Below, piece after piece: positions 18,994 through 31,747 of a stretch of DNA of 64,000 nt. Positions within the stretch are counted from its first letter, which is position 1, and every line of letters starts with the position of its first letter. Under the pieces are notes generated by a model that was not told where the DNA came from, ran no database searches, and worked only from the letters and a program-made list of their open reading frames with translations. Position numbers and translations under genes: made by a program. Origin of the DNA: Pandoraea sp. PE-S2T-3 (GTDB lineage Bacteria > Pseudomonadota > Gammaproteobacteria > Burkholderiales > Burkholderiaceae); assembly GCF_002179965.1 (NCBI RefSeq), contig NZ_NGUQ01000015.1, positions 186,001 to 250,000 on the forward strand, given 5' to 3'.

Positions 18994-20192
18994 GAATATT
19001 GCAGTCCCATCGCTTCGCGCACGTCGCGCATGACTTCCTGCGCAGAACGGCGCGCCTTCTCGCAGCCATCCGCGACGATGGCGCGCAGCAACGACGGATC
19101 GTCCATGTACTTCTGCGCGCGCTCCAGCATCGGCTGCTGCTCGCGCAGAATGCCTTCGATGACCGGTTGCTTGCATTCGATACAGCCGATGCCGGCACTA
19201 CGGCACCCCTTCTGTACCCAGTCGCGCGTGTCGTCATCGGTGTAGACCTGATGCAGTTGCCACACCGGGCATTTATCCGGATCGCCCGGATCGGTGCGTC
19301 GCACACGCGCCGGATCGGTCGGCATGGTGCGCACCTTCTTCGTGATCGATTCCGCGTCTTCGCGCAGGCCGATCGTGTTGTTGTACGACTTCGACATCTT
19401 CTGGCCATCGAGCCCCGGCATGCGCGAAGCCGGCGTGAGCAGCGCCTGCGGCTCGACCAGAATCAGCTTGCGGGCGCCTTCGAGATAGCCGAAGAGCCGC
19501 TCACGGTCACCCATCGACAGCGACTGCGATTCGGAGAGCATCGCGCGCGCCTGTTCCAGCGCCTCGTCGTCGCCCTGCTCCTGATACGCCGTACGCAGTT
19601 CGAGATACAACTTCGAGCGCTTGCCGCCGAGCTTGCGTGCAGCCGACAGCGCCTTCTCTTCGAAGCCCGTTTCGCGACCGTACAGATAGTTGAAGCGTCG
19701 CGCGATTTCGCGCGTCATCTCGACGTGCGGCACCTGATCTTCCCCTACCGGCACGTGCAGCGCGCGGTACAGCAGAATGTCGGCCGCCATCAGCACCGGA
19801 TAGCCGAGAAAACCATACGTCGACAGGTCTTTCTCGCGCAGTTTCTCGATCTGTTCCTTGTACGTCGGCACGCGCTCGAGCCAGCCCAGCGGCGTGCTCA
19901 TGCCGATCAGCAGCGCGAGTTCCGCGTGCTCGGGCACCTTGCTCTGAATGAACAACGTGGCCTGATTCGGATCGATACCGGCGGCAAGCCAGTCGATCAG
20001 CACGTCCCACACGTTCTGCTCGATGACTTCGGGGGTTTCGTAATGCGTGGTGAGCGCGTGCCAGTCGACCACACAGAAATAGCACGGGTACTCGGACTGG
20101 AGCTGAATCCAGTTCTTGAGCACACCGTGATAGTGGCCGAGGTGCAGGCGACCGGTCGGTCGCATGCCGGAGAAAACGCGTTCGGGGTACAT
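18990..20192 (-). CDS. trpS: Tryptophanyl-tRNA synthetase
   Basis: A class I aminoacyl-tRNA synthetase charging tRNA-Trp. The HIGH motif is HLGH at residues 17-20 and the KMSKS motif is at 265-269, both intact. At 400 residues it is longer than the ~334-residue E. coli enzyme. The extra sequence is an insertion around residues 180-240 (Arg/Lys/Glu-rich) and a C-terminal extension with CIECK. This is the longer form usual in Burkholderiales. It is coupled to the downstream methyltransferase gene. Confidence 0.97.
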   Translation of the reverse strand: MYPERVFSGMRPTGRLHLGHYHGVLKNWIQLQSEYPCYFCVVDWHALTTHYETPEVIEQNVWDVLIDWLAAGIDPNQATLFIQSKVPEHAELALLIGMSTPLGWLERVPTYKEQIEKLREKDLSTYGFLGYPVLMAADILLYRALHVPVGEDQVPHVEMTREIARRFNYLYGRETGFEEKALSAARKLGGKRSKLYLELRTAYQEQGDDEALEQARAMLSESQSLSMGDRERLFGYLEGARKLILVEPQALLTPASRMPGLDGQKMSKSYNNTIGLREDAESITKKVRTMPTDPARVRRTDPGDPDKCPVWQLHQVYTDDDTRDWVQKGCRSAGIGCIECKQPVIEGILREQQPMLERAQKYMDDPSLLRAIVADGCEKARRSAQEVMRDVREAMGLQYS

Positions 20193-20250
20193 AGGGTCCG
20201 GTGTTGTTTTGTGGTGCTTTTTGTGGGTGAATCTGTGTCTTTCGGGATCG

Positions 20251-20916
20251 TCAGGAAATCAGCGACAGCAACGGCGTCAGCATCCATACGATGAGGTCGC
20301 GGCCCCATTGAATGAGCGGCCAGAGCCACACACGGCCCAGCACACCACTCACCACGAGCGCCATCACGATGAAGAAGCCGAACGGCTCGAGGCGCGAGAG
20401 TGTGTAAGCCGCACGTGCCGGCAGCAGCGAGACGAGCACGCGCCCGCCATCGAGCGGCGGAATCGGGAACAGATTGAACATGCACATGACGAGGTTCACC
20501 AGCAACCCGGCCTGCGCCATCATCATGAAGAACGGTTCATGCACACCAGCGATCTGCAAGCCCACGCCGAAGAGTGCCCACAAAATCGCCTGAGCAAAGT
20601 TGCACAGCGGGCCGGCCAGCGCCACCCAGATGGTATCGACGCGCGGGTTACGCAAACTGCCGAACGCCACCGGTACCGGTTTGGCGTAACCGAACAGGAA
20701 CGCACCGCTCGTCATGAAATAGAGCGCGAGCGGCACGAGAATGGTGCCGATCGGGTCGATGTGCTTGATGGGATTGAGCGTCACGCGCCCCATCAGAAAG
20801 GCCGTAGGGTCGCCGAAATACTTCGCGACATAGCCATGGGCCGCCTCATGCAACGTAATCGCAAAGAGGACGGGGAGCGCGTAGACCGCAATGGTCTGGA
20901 TCAGGTCGGCATTCAT
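20251..20916 (-). CDS. Site-2 protease family (M50) membrane metalloprotease
   Basis: A 221-residue intramembrane zinc metalloprotease of the M50B group. The zinc motif HEAAH (H23, H27, with E24 catalytic) lies in the first helix. The second metal motif appears as PPLDGGRVL near residue 157. About five or six hydrophobic segments are visible. No PDZ domain is present, so it is not RseP. Its substrate is unknown. It lies between yciO and trpS on the same strand. Confidence 0.92.
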   Translation of the reverse strand: MNADLIQTIAVYALPVLFAITLHEAAHGYVAKYFGDPTAFLMGRVTLNPIKHIDPIGTILVPLALYFMTSGAFLFGYAKPVPVAFGSLRNPRVDTIWVALAGPLCNFAQAILWALFGVGLQIAGVHEPFFMMMAQAGLLVNLVMCMFNLFPIPPLDGGRVLVSLLPARAAYTLSRLEPFGFFIVMALVVSGVLGRVWLWPLIQWGRDLIVWMLTPLLSLIS

Positions 20917-21001
20917 AGCCGGCTATTGTAGCAAGCCAGCCCGCGCGCCAGTATTACGGGATATTGCGCAATCCCGGCCACCGAGGGGTTGCCCGGCCCG
21001 A

Positions 21002-21628
21002 TCAGGACAGCCCGAACGGCGCCAGCGAGCCGCGGCCCCGACGGATGACCTCGGGCGGCGTGACCGTCAGATCGACCACGGTCGACGGCTCTTTCGGACA
21101 AGCCCCGCCGTCGATCACGAGATCGAGCTGCTTTTCGAGCCGCTCACGAATCTCCTCGGGGTCGTTCAGCGGCTCGGTTTCATCTGGCAGGATCAGGGTC
21201 GTGGCGAGCAGCGGCTGGCCGAGCTCTTCGAGCAATGCCAGCGTGATGGCGTGATCCGGCACGCGCAGGCCGATGGTCTTTCGCGACGGATGCGACAACC
21301 GGCGCGGCACCTCTTTCGTGGCCTCGAGAATGAACACGTAGGGCCCCGGCGTCGTGGCCTTGATCAGCCGGAACTGACGGTTGTCCACCATCGCAAACTC
21401 GGCGAGTTCAGACAGGTCACGCACGAGCAGCGAGAGCATTTGCTTCTCGTCGAGTCCGCGAATGCGGCGCAGGCGATCGACAGCGCTCTTGTCGTCGATG
21501 TGACAGGCAATTGCGTAGCTCGAATCGGTAGGCAACGCCACGATGCCGCCCTTGTCGATGATCTGGACGGCCTGCTTGATGAGACGTGACTGCGGGTTTT
21601 CCGGATGGATCTGGAAGAATTGCGACAT
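21002..21628 (-). CDS. yciO: YrdC/Sua5-domain protein, YciO type
   Basis: A 208-residue protein of the Sua5/YciO/YrdC fold, which binds double-stranded RNA and ATP. Members such as TsaC make threonylcarbamoyl-AMP for t6A37 of tRNA, while YciO's exact role is less certain. Visible features are GGIVALPTDSSYAIACHI in the N-terminal region, RRIRG, and STVVDLT near the C-terminus. There is no Sua5 C-terminal domain. The context (next to the PHP nuclease gene) matches the enterobacterial yciV - yciO pair. Confidence 0.88.
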   Translation of the reverse strand: MSQFFQIHPENPQSRLIKQAVQIIDKGGIVALPTDSSYAIACHIDDKSAVDRLRRIRGLDEKQMLSLLVRDLSELAEFAMVDNRQFRLIKATTPGPYVFILEATKEVPRRLSHPSRKTIGLRVPDHAITLALLEELGQPLLATTLILPDETEPLNDPEEIRERLEKQLDLVIDGGACPKEPSTVVDLTVTPPEVIRRGRGSLAPFGLS

Positions 21629-21640
21629 AGCGTCGTAAAT

Positions 21641-22474
21641 TTACTGCCAGCGGCTCCAGACGGGAACGAGATCGTCCGGCAACGGTGGCAGCTTGCCGAG
21701 AAGCGCTCGGCTCTCGGTCGGTCCATGGAAATCCGAGCCGCGCGAGGCCAGAAAGCCATACTGACGCGCAACCTCGGCGTACTCGCGATACTGATCCGGC
21801 GTGTGACTGCCGGTGACGACTTCGATGCCTTCGCCGCCCAGTTCGCGAAACTGATCGAACAGTGCGCCAAACTCAAGCGGCGTGAATTTGTAGCGCCCCG
21901 GGTGCGCCACGACGGCAATGCCGCCGGCACCGACAATCCACTTCACCGAGTCCTGCAAGGTAGCCCAGCGGTGCGGCACATAACCCGGCCGCCCCTCGGC
22001 GAGATAACGGGAGAAGACGTCGGACACCGACACACACTTGCCGATTTCCACCAGATAACGCGCGAAGTGCGTGCGCGAAATCAGGTCGGGGTTGCCGACG
22101 AAGCGCAGCGCGCCCTCATACGCATCGGGAATACCGGCAACGGCCAGTTGTTCGCTCATCAGCTTCGCGCGATCGGCGCGTCCGCCACGCGTTGCGGCCA
22201 GCCCGGCCACCAGCGCGGCATTCTCGGGATCGATGTTCAGGCCGACGATATGGACGGTGCGATTGGCCCACGTAATCGAAATTTCCACGCCACTGACGTA
22301 GCGCATGCCCAGCGCTTCGGCCGCAGCCCTCGCCTCGCGTTGACCGCCGATTTCATCGTGATCCGTGAGCGCCCACAGGTCGACCCCGGCATCGGCCGCG
22401 ACTTGCGCCACTTCAGACGGCGAGAGCGTGCCGTCCGACACTTTGGAATGACAATGAAGATCTGCGTTGAACAT
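21641..22474 (-). CDS. rnm: PHP-domain 5'-3' exoribonuclease, RNase AM type
   Basis: A PHP-domain metalloenzyme of 277 residues, corresponding to E. coli YciV/RNase AM, which trims 5' ends of rRNA and degrades short oligonucleotides 5' to 3'. Metal-binding motifs are clear: DLHCHSKVSDG near the start, LTDHDE, and the C-terminal GSDFHG. It is the first gene of a long same-strand series that continues with yciO, the M50 protease and trpS, with 12 bases to yciO. Confidence 0.88.
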   Translation of the reverse strand: MFNADLHCHSKVSDGTLSPSEVAQVAADAGVDLWALTDHDEIGGQREARAAAEALGMRYVSGVEISITWANRTVHIVGLNIDPENAALVAGLAATRGGRADRAKLMSEQLAVAGIPDAYEGALRFVGNPDLISRTHFARYLVEIGKCVSVSDVFSRYLAEGRPGYVPHRWATLQDSVKWIVGAGGIAVVAHPGRYKFTPLEFGALFDQFRELGGEGIEVVTGSHTPDQYREYAEVARQYGFLASRGSDFHGPTESRALLGKLPPLPDDLVPVWSRWQ

Positions 22475-22667
22475 GATGTGCCGCCAGGCGATGACGCGTC
22501 ATTCGCGCCGGAATCCGGCGCATGACGTCGTATGACGTGTTCATTCTACCGCTCAAGTGGACGCGATGCGAGTTGCCATGTGGTTTTGGAGGCACGGTAC
22601 GGCGCGTGCGAAACGGCTCGCCAGACGGGCTGGCAACGCGTTTTCACCGTTGCGGGTCAAGCCGACG

Positions 22668-23558
22668 TCACTCGCGGCAGAAGTCGTCGATCAGCTTCGC
22701 CACCGCTTCCGGCTGATCGTGATGGAGCATGTGCCCGGCATCGTCGACGAAAGCCTCGGTCAGATTCGGAAACACCTCGAATCGCTCACGGAAAACCGCC
22801 TTGCCCTGCGCCCCGACGAAGTGGCGCAACACCTCGGAATCGGTGGCCTCCACATGCAATACCGGCGCGCTGACATTGCCCCACACCGCCATCGCCTCAT
22901 CCAGACGATAGGGATAGGGGTTCGTCATCTTGTGCGCAGCATCGGCCAGCAAATGCCATTGCCCGTCGCGCGCCTGACGCGCCCAACGCTGCGCCAGCCA
23001 CTCGGCGCGTGCCGGCAACAATCTCGGGTTGGTCTTGCGCAGGCGCTCGGCCACGTCGGCGTGCGTTGCATACGGGCGCAATGTCGGTGGATTTTGCAGA
23101 TCGTCCAGCCAGCGGCCCAGTTGTCGAATCGCTGCCAGCGGCTGCGACGGCGGCAAACCGAAACCCTCCAGATTCACGAGGCGGCGCACACGTGCCGGAC
23201 GCACCCCCGCGTACAGGCATGCCACGTTGCCGCCCATGCTGTGACCGATCAGGTTGATGGCCTCACCCGGTTCGGCATACACGTCGATCAACGCTTCAAG
23301 ATCGCCGAGATAGTCGGGAAACCAGTAGCTGCCGCTGCGGCCGTCGGCGACCGGCCAATCGGTCAGGCCGAAGCCCCGCCAGTCCGGCGCGAGCAGATGC
23401 CAGCGCTGCGCCAGCGACTCCGCCACAAACTGGAACGAGGCTGACACATCCATCCAGCCATGCAACAGGAACAACTTCGGTGCGCCGGGCGTCCCCCATT
23501 GCCGAACATGGTGGCGCAGGCCGCGCACGGTGAGAAACTCGGATCGCGAATCGGTCAT
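22668..23558 (-). CDS. Alpha/beta hydrolase
   Basis: A 296-residue alpha/beta-hydrolase-fold enzyme. The oxyanion-hole region is LLHGWMDVSASF, the nucleophile elbow is GHSMGG (Ser107), and the catalytic His lies in DAGHMLHH near residue 280. An Asp in the EATDSEV region could complete the triad. An earlier in-frame ATG at 23588 is possible; neither start has a strong ribosome-binding site. The substrate cannot be inferred. It is preceded by the DUF455 gene on the same strand. Confidence 0.85.
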   Translation of the reverse strand: MTDSRSEFLTVRGLRHHVRQWGTPGAPKLFLLHGWMDVSASFQFVAESLAQRWHLLAPDWRGFGLTDWPVADGRSGSYWFPDYLGDLEALIDVYAEPGEAINLIGHSMGGNVACLYAGVRPARVRRLVNLEGFGLPPSQPLAAIRQLGRWLDDLQNPPTLRPYATHADVAERLRKTNPRLLPARAEWLAQRWARQARDGQWHLLADAAHKMTNPYPYRLDEAMAVWGNVSAPVLHVEATDSEVLRHFVGAQGKAVFRERFEVFPNLTEAFVDDAGHMLHHDQPEAVAKLIDDFCRE

Positions 23559-23632
23559 GACGCCGCCAGATAGTGAAGATCGAAACAATTAGGAAAAGTC
23601 GAGTATATCGGCATCAAAAACAGGACGGCGCC

Positions 23633-24610
23633 TCACCCGCCCGCTTGCAACGCGGCCAATTCGTCGTCGTCGAAACCCGCGGCGCGGCGCGCTTCGAGAT
23701 TGAAGGGACCGCGCAGGCGCGGCGCACCGTATTGCGCGGCCAGCCGGGCGTAGGTCTCGACGGGCTCGCAACCGGCGCGCTCGCAACCCCAGCGATACCA
23801 GCGGTTGCCAATGGCCACGTGACCGATCTCGTCGCGCAGGATGATGTCGAGAATCGCGGCGCCGGCCTTGTCGCCTGCGCTCGCCAACTTGGCCCGAATC
23901 GGCGGGCTGGCGTCCAGCCCCCGGGCCTCCAGCGTGCGCGGCACCAACGCCAGGCGTGCGAGCCAGTCACCCGACGTCTTGCGCGCCATCACCCACAGGC
24001 CGTCGTGTGCGGGGAAACATCCGTAGCAGTAATCGTCGCCCAGTGTCGTCAGATGTTCGGCCAGCAACGAGAAGTGATAGGCCTCTTCGGCGGCAACCAG
24101 CATCCAGTCGTCGTAGTACGCATTTGGCAGGCCATCGAAGCGCCACAAGGCGTCCAGCGCCAGATTGATCGCATTGAACTCGATATGCGTGAGCGCGTGC
24201 AGCAGGGCCGCGCGGCCCGCCACGGTCGTCACGGCGCGGTGCTCCAGCTCGCGCGGCGAGACGAGACGGGGCTCGGCCGGCCGCCCCGGGATGCCGGGCT
24301 CATCGACGCCATCATGATCACCCGCCGCGCCCGATGCGCCGGATGCGTTGGGTTCCTCGGCGCCGTCCGGCATCGCGTTCAACTGGCGCGCGGGCTGCCA
24401 GATCGCATTCCCGGCAAGCACCGCCTCTCGCAGGGCGATCACGCCCGCCGCCTTCACGAACGGATCGCATTGCCGCAGCAGCGCCAGCGCCCGCTCGCGG
24501 GCACACGTTGGCTCGCCAGACATGGTGAGGGCTTGGGCAGACGCGGACAAATCAGGCGTATTGACGCGGGCGGCACTGTCACCGCCGGGCGCAGGAGTGA
24601 AATCGGGCAT
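23633..24610 (-). CDS. DUF455 ferritin-like protein
   Basis: A 325-residue member of the DUF455 family, a ferritin-like four-helix bundle distantly related to MiaE-type di-iron proteins. Metal-ligand-like residues are visible: RELEHRAV, HALTHIEFNAINLALDAL, and AAEEAYHFSLLAEHL, then RDEIGHVAIG. These Glu/His pairs support a di-iron site. An insertion rich in Gly/Ala/Asp around residues 85-112 appears to be a local low-complexity loop. No substrate is known. It is divergent from the carbonic-anhydrase-like gene at 24660, with a 49-base shared promoter region. Confidence 0.85.
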   Translation of the reverse strand: MPDFTPAPGGDSAARVNTPDLSASAQALTMSGEPTCARERALALLRQCDPFVKAAGVIALREAVLAGNAIWQPARQLNAMPDGAEEPNASGASGAAGDHDGVDEPGIPGRPAEPRLVSPRELEHRAVTTVAGRAALLHALTHIEFNAINLALDALWRFDGLPNAYYDDWMLVAAEEAYHFSLLAEHLTTLGDDYCYGCFPAHDGLWVMARKTSGDWLARLALVPRTLEARGLDASPPIRAKLASAGDKAGAAILDIILRDEIGHVAIGNRWYRWGCERAGCEPVETYARLAAQYGAPRLRGPFNLEARRAAGFDDDELAALQAGG

Positions 24611-24659
24611 GACGTTACAATAGCAATTTCGTCGATTTTAACCGCGAACCAAAGCCGCC

Positions 24660-25184
24660 ATGCCGATCTATAAACTTGGAGACAAGACCCCGCAGATCCA
24701 CGAAAGTGCTTTCGTGGCAGACACCGCAACGATCATCGGCGAGGTAGTCCTTGCCGAGAACAGCAGCGTCTGGCCCGGGGTTGCCATTCGCGGCGATAAC
24801 GAACCGATTCGCGTGGGCGTCGGTACCAATGTGCAGGAAGGTGCCGTCCTGCACGCCGACCCGGGTTTCCCGCTGACGCTGGCGCAAGGCGTGAGCATCG
24901 GCCATCAGGCGATGCTGCACGGCTGCACGGTGGGCGAGAATTCGCTGATCGGCATCCAGGCCGTGCTGCTCAATGGCGCGGTCATCGGCCGCGACAGTCT
25001 GGTCGGCGCCGGTGCGCTGGTGACCGAGCGCAAGACGTTTCCGGACCGCTCGCTGATCCTTGGCGTCCCCGCCAAGGTGGTGCGCGAGCTGACCGATGAA
25101 GAAGTGGCCAATCTCAAGCGCAACGCCGATACGTATGCGTCGCGCCGTCAGGTGTTCAAGGAACAACTGGTGCGCATCGGCTAA
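24660..25184 (+). CDS. Gamma-carbonic anhydrase-like hexapeptide protein
   Basis: A 174-residue left-handed beta-helix protein of the gamma-carbonic anhydrase/YrdA/PaaY group. Hexapeptide repeats are visible throughout (IIGEVVLAE, VWPGVAIRGD). Three His in HAD, GHQAMLHG are at the positions of the zinc ligands. Many relatives lack measurable carbonic anhydrase activity, so the physiological role is uncertain. It is followed after 236 bases by hslO. Confidence 0.9.
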   Translation: MPIYKLGDKTPQIHESAFVADTATIIGEVVLAENSSVWPGVAIRGDNEPIRVGVGTNVQEGAVLHADPGFPLTLAQGVSIGHQAMLHGCTVGENSLIGIQAVLLNGAVIGRDSLVGAGALVTERKTFPDRSLILGVPAKVVRELTDEEVANLKRNADTYASRRQVFKEQLVRIG

Positions 25185-25242
25185 GCAGGTGAAGGGAGGG
25201 CGTTGCATGCGCCGGCGGGCCCGGTGCATAGGCGCCCTCGAG

Positions 25243-25296
25243 AATGGGCTAAATGGGCTAAATCGGCCCAAAACCGGCAAAACCGGTCAAAACAGG
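25243..25296 (+). repeat. Imperfect 9-bp tandem repeat upstream of hslO
   Basis: Two exact AATGGGCTA copies (25243-25260) pass into AATCGGCCC, then AAAACCGGC and AAAACCGGT, ending in a degenerate copy, all with 9-base spacing. It lies in the non-coding gap between the carbonic-anhydrase-like gene and hslO. Function unknown; it may be a simple expansion. Confidence 0.7.
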
Positions 25297-25420
25297 CCCC
25301 AGTGTTGAAAATGCGGCGCGTGCCCCCAGATATTGCAGCATCCACGTCAACCGCCGGCCCTGCGCGCGCCTTTCTGAGGCACGATTCGCCGGCGTTGCCG
25401 CATTTTTCAGGAATTCGACC

Positions 25421-26356
25421 GTGTCCGATCAGCTTCAAAAATTCATGTTCGACGCCGCGCCCGTGCGAGGCGAATACGTCAGCCTCGACACCACTTGGCG
25501 TGCCGTGCTCGAACGTCACAACTACCCGGCACCGGTCCGGCATCTGCTTGGCGAAATGATGGCCGCTGCCGCCCTGTTCACCGCGAACATCAAGTTCGAC
25601 GGCGCGCTCGTCCTGCAACTGCACGGTGACGGCCCGGTCAGCATGATCGTCGTCGAGTGCAATGCCGATTTCACGATGCGTGCCACCGCCAAGTACAGCG
25701 GCGATATTCCGGACGACGCCTCGCTCAAGGCGATGGTCAACGTGAATGGCCGCGCCCGCTTTGCGATCACGCTCGACCCGCGCGTCAAGCAACCGGGTCA
25801 GCAACCCTATCAGGGCGTGGTGGCGCTGTCCGACGAGCATGGCCCGCTGCCCGATATGGCCTCGGTGCTCGAACACTACATGCACCACTCGGAACAGCTC
25901 GATACGCGCCTGTGGCTGGCGAGCGACGATACCCGCACCGTGGGCGTCCTGCTGCAAAAGCTGCCGGGACACGGCGGCACGGCGGGTAGCGGCGCGGAAC
26001 GTGCGCCGGAGATCGATGAGGACACGTGGAACCGTGTCTGCCAACTGGGCAATACGCTCAAGCGCGATGAAATGCTCTCGACGGACCGCGAAACGCTGCT
26101 GCACCGCCTCTTCTGGGAAGAGACCGTGCGTGTGTTCGATCCGCAAACCGTCTCGTTTCGTTGCACTTGCTCGCACGAGCGCGTGGCCAACATGCTGCGA
26201 ACGCTCGGCGAAGCCGAAGTGATGAGCGTGTTCGACGAACGCCCCAATGTGGAAGTAGCCTGCGAGTTCTGCCGTCAGACCTATCACTTCGACAAGGTGG
26301 ACGCGGCGCAACTGTTCTCGGAGCAGCCGCACTCGGCGCCTTCGCAGCATCATTGA
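25421..26356 (+). CDS. hslO: Redox-regulated chaperone Hsp33
   Basis: Hsp33 is a cytoplasmic holdase activated by oxidative unfolding of its zinc site. The product has 311 residues. The redox switch is intact: CTC near residue 248 and CEFC near residue 280, the expected C-x-C and C-x2-C pairs about 30 residues apart. The N-terminal core begins SDQLQKFMFD. The start codon is GTG at 25421, matching the family N-terminus. Confidence 0.97.
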   Translation: MSDQLQKFMFDAAPVRGEYVSLDTTWRAVLERHNYPAPVRHLLGEMMAAAALFTANIKFDGALVLQLHGDGPVSMIVVECNADFTMRATAKYSGDIPDDASLKAMVNVNGRARFAITLDPRVKQPGQQPYQGVVALSDEHGPLPDMASVLEHYMHHSEQLDTRLWLASDDTRTVGVLLQKLPGHGGTAGSGAERAPEIDEDTWNRVCQLGNTLKRDEMLSTDRETLLHRLFWEETVRVFDPQTVSFRCTCSHERVANMLRTLGEAEVMSVFDERPNVEVACEFCRQTYHFDKVDAAQLFSEQPHSAPSQHH

Positions 26357-26363
26357 AGTCGAC

Positions 26364-26816
26364 ATGACCCGACCGCAGCCCGCCTCCCCCGCCCGCCTCT
26401 CGCGGCGTCGCTCACCGCTTCGATCACCGATTCAACGGATGGTCGGCGCGGCGGGTGCGTGCCTGCTGACGCTGGTGGCGGGCTGCGCGCAATGGCAACT
26501 GCCGCCGCCGGACGCCCCTTCCGCCCGCTTGCCGGAATCGCAGCCGGCGCAGGCCGCAGCCGCGTTGACGGCCGAGCAGCAGCAAGACCTGACGCGCCTG
26601 AACAAACGCATCTACGACGAGCAGGAACGTACGATCGAGCGCGAGCGCCTTCAGCGCGCCATCGACGATGCGATGCGCAGCTACGCGAGCAACGCCTACT
26701 TTTACAGTGGCTGGGGCGGGCCGGGATGGTACGGACCCGGGTGGTACGGACCGGGCGGTTACGGCCCCGGGTGGTACGGGCCACGCACGACGGTTGGGGT
26801 CGGGTTCGGCTTTTGA
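26364..26816 (+). CDS. Gly/Tyr/Trp-rich putative lipoprotein
   Basis: A 150-residue protein with a long basic N-region, a hydrophobic stretch and a lipobox LVAGC (Cys about 41). The middle (about 70-105) is helical and charged (QERTIERERLQRAI). The tail carries repeated GPGWYGP units, which gives an aromatic Gly-rich end. It starts eight bases after the hslO stop. No family or function can be named. An internal ATG at the start of the hydrophobic stretch (residue 26) would give a more standard signal peptide. Confidence 0.75.
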   Translation: MTRPQPASPARLSRRRSPLRSPIQRMVGAAGACLLTLVAGCAQWQLPPPDAPSARLPESQPAQAAAALTAEQQQDLTRLNKRIYDEQERTIERERLQRAIDDAMRSYASNAYFYSGWGGPGWYGPGWYGPGGYGPGWYGPRTTVGVGFGF

Positions 26817-26834
26817 CGTCCCGGCAAACACAAT

Positions 26835-26864
26835 AAAAAAAGACGCTCATTTGAGCGTCTTTTT
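26835..26864. terminator. Bidirectional intrinsic terminator
   Basis: GACGCTC pairs with GAGCGTC around ATTT, with A-rich sequence on the left and five T on the right. It serves the plus-strand lipoprotein gene and, on the minus strand, the ftsB end of the pyrG - kdsA - eno - ftsB operon. Confidence 0.95.
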
Positions 26865-26917
26865 CATTCAACGTACGACTTCCGTGCCACCGATCCTGCC
26901 AGCAGCAGTAGCAGCGA

Positions 26918-27331
26918 TCAGTGATGCTGCGCCTTCTTGCCCTTGGCCTGCGAGGCAGGCGCTGCGGGCGGCGTATTGCCCACGGTCTTGTGAGCAGGTT
27001 CGTTCGACGACACGAGGGGCGCGTCGGCGCCCGAGGCGGCTTGCGGGCCGCTACTGCCGTCGGGTGCGACGAATTGCACGAACACCTCGCCGTCCTTGAC
27101 CATCCCCAGCTCGAAACGAGCGCGTTCCTCGATCGCCGACGTGCCTTCCTGCAAATCCTGCACTTCGCCGGCAAGACGATCGTTACGTTCTTTCAACTGC
27201 TCGTTCTTCTGCTGTTCGGCGCTCAGTTGGTCGCGCAGTTCGTGCACATACAACCAACCACCGTGGCCGAACCAGAGCGGATACTGAATGACTGCCAACA
27301 GCAGCACCAGTACCAAGGTCACCATTCGCAT
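26918..27331 (-). CDS. ftsB: Cell division protein FtsB
   Basis: FtsB forms the FtsQBL complex that activates septal peptidoglycan synthesis. The product has 137 residues: one transmembrane helix (about 3-21), then a coiled coil (about 27-65, [20 protein letters not shown]), then a short FtsB-typical segment ending around [12 protein letters not shown]. The C-terminal ~45 residues are a Pro/Ala-rich tail not seen in E. coli FtsB. It lies directly after eno, as in many proteobacteria. Confidence 0.94.
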   Translation of the reverse strand: MRMVTLVLVLLLAVIQYPLWFGHGGWLYVHELRDQLSAEQQKNEQLKERNDRLAGEVQDLQEGTSAIEERARFELGMVKDGEVFVQFVAPDGSSGPQAASGADAPLVSSNEPAHKTVGNTPPAAPASQAKGKKAQHH

Positions 27332-27402
27332 GCTTTCGCCTGGCAGGAAATCCGGGAACAGGACCCCGAGCGGACTCGGGGCTCACTTCCCGGGAATCGG
27401 AA

Positions 27403-29077
<1,675 letters not shown>

Positions 29078-29932
29078 TCAGTTGAAATTGTTTTCCAGGA
29101 ACTGGCCCTGCTTCACGGCCGCATCAATGGTCTTGAGCGTCGTGAGCAGTTCGCGCATGCGGCCGAGCGGCACGGCATTGGGGCCGTCCGAAAGGGCCTT
29201 GGCCGGATCAGGATGGGTTTCCATGAACAGGCCCGACACGCCCACGGCCACGGCAGCGCGCGAGAGCACCGGCACGAATTCGCGCTGACCACCGGAGCTG
29301 GTGCCCTGCCCGCCCGGCAATTGCACCGAGTGGGTAGCATCGAACACGACCGGCGCACCGGTCTCGCGCATGATCGCCAGCGAGCGCATGTCCGAGACCA
29401 GATTGTTGTAGCCGAACGAGACGCCGCGCTCGCAAGCCATGAAAACGTCATCCGGCAGACCGGCTTCGCGAGCAGCGTCGCGGGCCTTGTCGATGACGTT
29501 GATCATGTCGTGCGGTGCGAGAAACTGCCCCTTCTTGATGTTCACCGGCTTGCCCGACTGGGCGCAGGCACGGATGAAATCGGTCTGGCGGCACAGGAAT
29601 GCCGGCGTTTGCAGCACGTCGACGATGGGTGCGGCGACAGCCACATCCTCTTCGGTGTGCACGTCGGTGAGCACCGGCACGCCGAGCTGGCGGCGTACTT
29701 CTTCGAGGATCTTCAGACCGGCCTCGCGGCCCGGGCCGCGAAACGACCTGCCCGAACTACGATTCGCCTTGTCGAACGACGACTTGTAAATGAACGGGAT
29801 GCCCAACGCGTCCGTCATTTCCTTGAGCTGACCGGCGACGTCGATCGTCATTTGCTCCGACTCGACGACGCAAGTGCCTGCAATCAGGAAAAACGGCTGG
29901 TTCAGGCCAACCTCGAAACCGCACAGCTTCAT
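29078..29932 (-). CDS. kdsA: 3-deoxy-8-phosphooctulonate synthase
   Basis: KdsA condenses arabinose 5-phosphate with phosphoenolpyruvate to make KDO 8-phosphate for lipopolysaccharide. The product has 284 residues. Substrate and metal-binding motifs are visible: [11 protein letters not shown] near residues 50-60, [15 protein letters not shown], and [11 protein letters not shown]. It begins 33 bases after the pyrG stop and is probably co-transcribed with it. Confidence 0.98.
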   Translation of the reverse strand: MKLCGFEVGLNQPFFLIAGTCVVESEQMTIDVAGQLKEMTDALGIPFIYKSSFDKANRSSGRSFRGPGREAGLKILEEVRRQLGVPVLTDVHTEEDVAVAAPIVDVLQTPAFLCRQTDFIRACAQSGKPVNIKKGQFLAPHDMINVIDKARDAAREAGLPDDVFMACERGVSFGYNNLVSDMRSLAIMRETGAPVVFDATHSVQLPGGQGTSSGGQREFVPVLSRAAVAVGVSGLFMETHPDPAKALSDGPNAVPLGRMRELLTTLKTIDAAVKQGQFLENNFN

Positions 29933-29965
29933 GGGAACTCCTTGTTTCTCGCCCGCAGCTCAGCC

Positions 29966-31747
<1,782 letters not shown>

